This document shows positions 5,737 through 5,897 of a DNA stretch of 5,897 nucleotides, piece after piece. The stretch's first letter is position 1, and every line of letters begins with the position of its first letter. The stretch comes from Psychrobacter sp. (GTDB taxonomy: Bacteria; Pseudomonadota; Gammaproteobacteria; Pseudomonadales; Moraxellaceae). The translations under genes and the position numbers were made by a program. Under the pieces are notes generated by a model. The model was not told the DNA's origin and did not search any database. It saw only the letters and a list, made by a program, of their open reading frames with translations. The stretch covers positions 1 to 5,897 of the forward strand of contig JARIAA010000041.1 of NCBI GenBank assembly GCA_029264635.1. The letters run 5' to 3'.

Positions 5737-5897
5737 ATGCGTGAAGTTAAGTCAGCAACATTTTCTAATCAATTAACGGTGTTATCGGTCGCTGTTTCAG
5801 CAATCCTGTGTTCACAGCTGGCGGTTGCGGCAACGGATGTGCCTAGTACGACCTTACAAACCATCACCGTGACGGCCAATAGCTCGGTACGTGAAAA
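5737..5897 (+). CDS. TonB-dependent outer-membrane receptor, N-terminus only (cut by window edge)
   Basis: Only 53 complete codons are present. They show a Sec signal peptide with basic start (MREVK), a hydrophobic core (about 13-30) and a likely signal peptidase I site after AVA or AVAA (29-32). The mature start carries LQTITVTA (40-47), a typical TonB box leading into the plug domain of siderophore or metal receptors. In such proteins the plug is followed by a 22-strand barrel, for a total of about 650-800 residues. The ATG at 5737 is the only start after an in-frame TGA (5698-5700); only a weak GAG lies 6 nt upstream. The Fur box argues for ferric-siderophore or haem uptake; the ligand cannot be told. 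It is unrelated to the purine genes. Confidence 0.8.
   Translation, partial: MREVKSATFSNQLTVLSVAVSAILCSQLAVAATDVPSTTLQTITVTANSSVRE

Noticed and set aside
5800..5815. Lipobox around Cys25 of the receptor signal peptide
   Set aside because: The residue before Cys is Leu instead of Gly/Ala, and a good signal peptidase I site (AVA) follows, as expected for an outer-membrane barrel receptor.

Overview
The window looks like chromosomal DNA of an AT-leaning gammaproteobacterium, most likely a Moraxellaceae member such as Psychrobacter. This is judged from protein style, codon use and a Fur/TonB-type iron gene, not from a database match. It carries a urate-degradation locus beside a region of gene decay and the start of an iron-uptake gene.

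Left part, minus strand (1-3773). A compact block is transcribed right to left in the order uraD, uraH, puuD, followed by an NCS1-family transporter that runs off the left edge. The three enzymes cover the full route from urate to (S)-allantoin. PuuD oxidises urate to 5-hydroxyisourate and passes the electrons to its own cytochrome c domain. UraH hydrolyses 5-hydroxyisourate to OHCU, and UraD decarboxylates OHCU to (S)-allantoin. The transporter probably imports a purine, ureide or related base. It has its own candidate promoter, with two overlapping palindromes around the expected start site.

Centre (3774-4695). A TetR/RutR-like regulator is divergent from uraD. The shared promoter region holds a near-perfect RutR-type operator, CTGACCATTTGGTCAA, which overlaps candidate promoter elements in both directions. 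The simplest model is local repression of the urate operon and of the regulator itself, relieved by a purine- or pyrimidine-related ligand.

Right part (4696-5897). About 1 kb has no intact gene I can support. Within it, on the minus strand, is a decayed NCS2-type xanthine/urate/uracil permease: its FNTFP...NNGVIQ signature is readable but interrupted by stop codons. A nested inverted repeat lies inside this relic. Next come a good sigma70-like promoter, a 14/15 Fur box, a possible 12-codon leader ORF, and the first 53 residues of a TonB-dependent outer-membrane receptor that runs off the right edge.

No RNA genes, CRISPR arrays or intact mobile elements were seen. The least expected items are the RutR-type box on a urate operon, the palindrome pair at the transporter promoter, the GNRA hairpin between uraH and puuD, and the NCS2 relic beside the purine locus.
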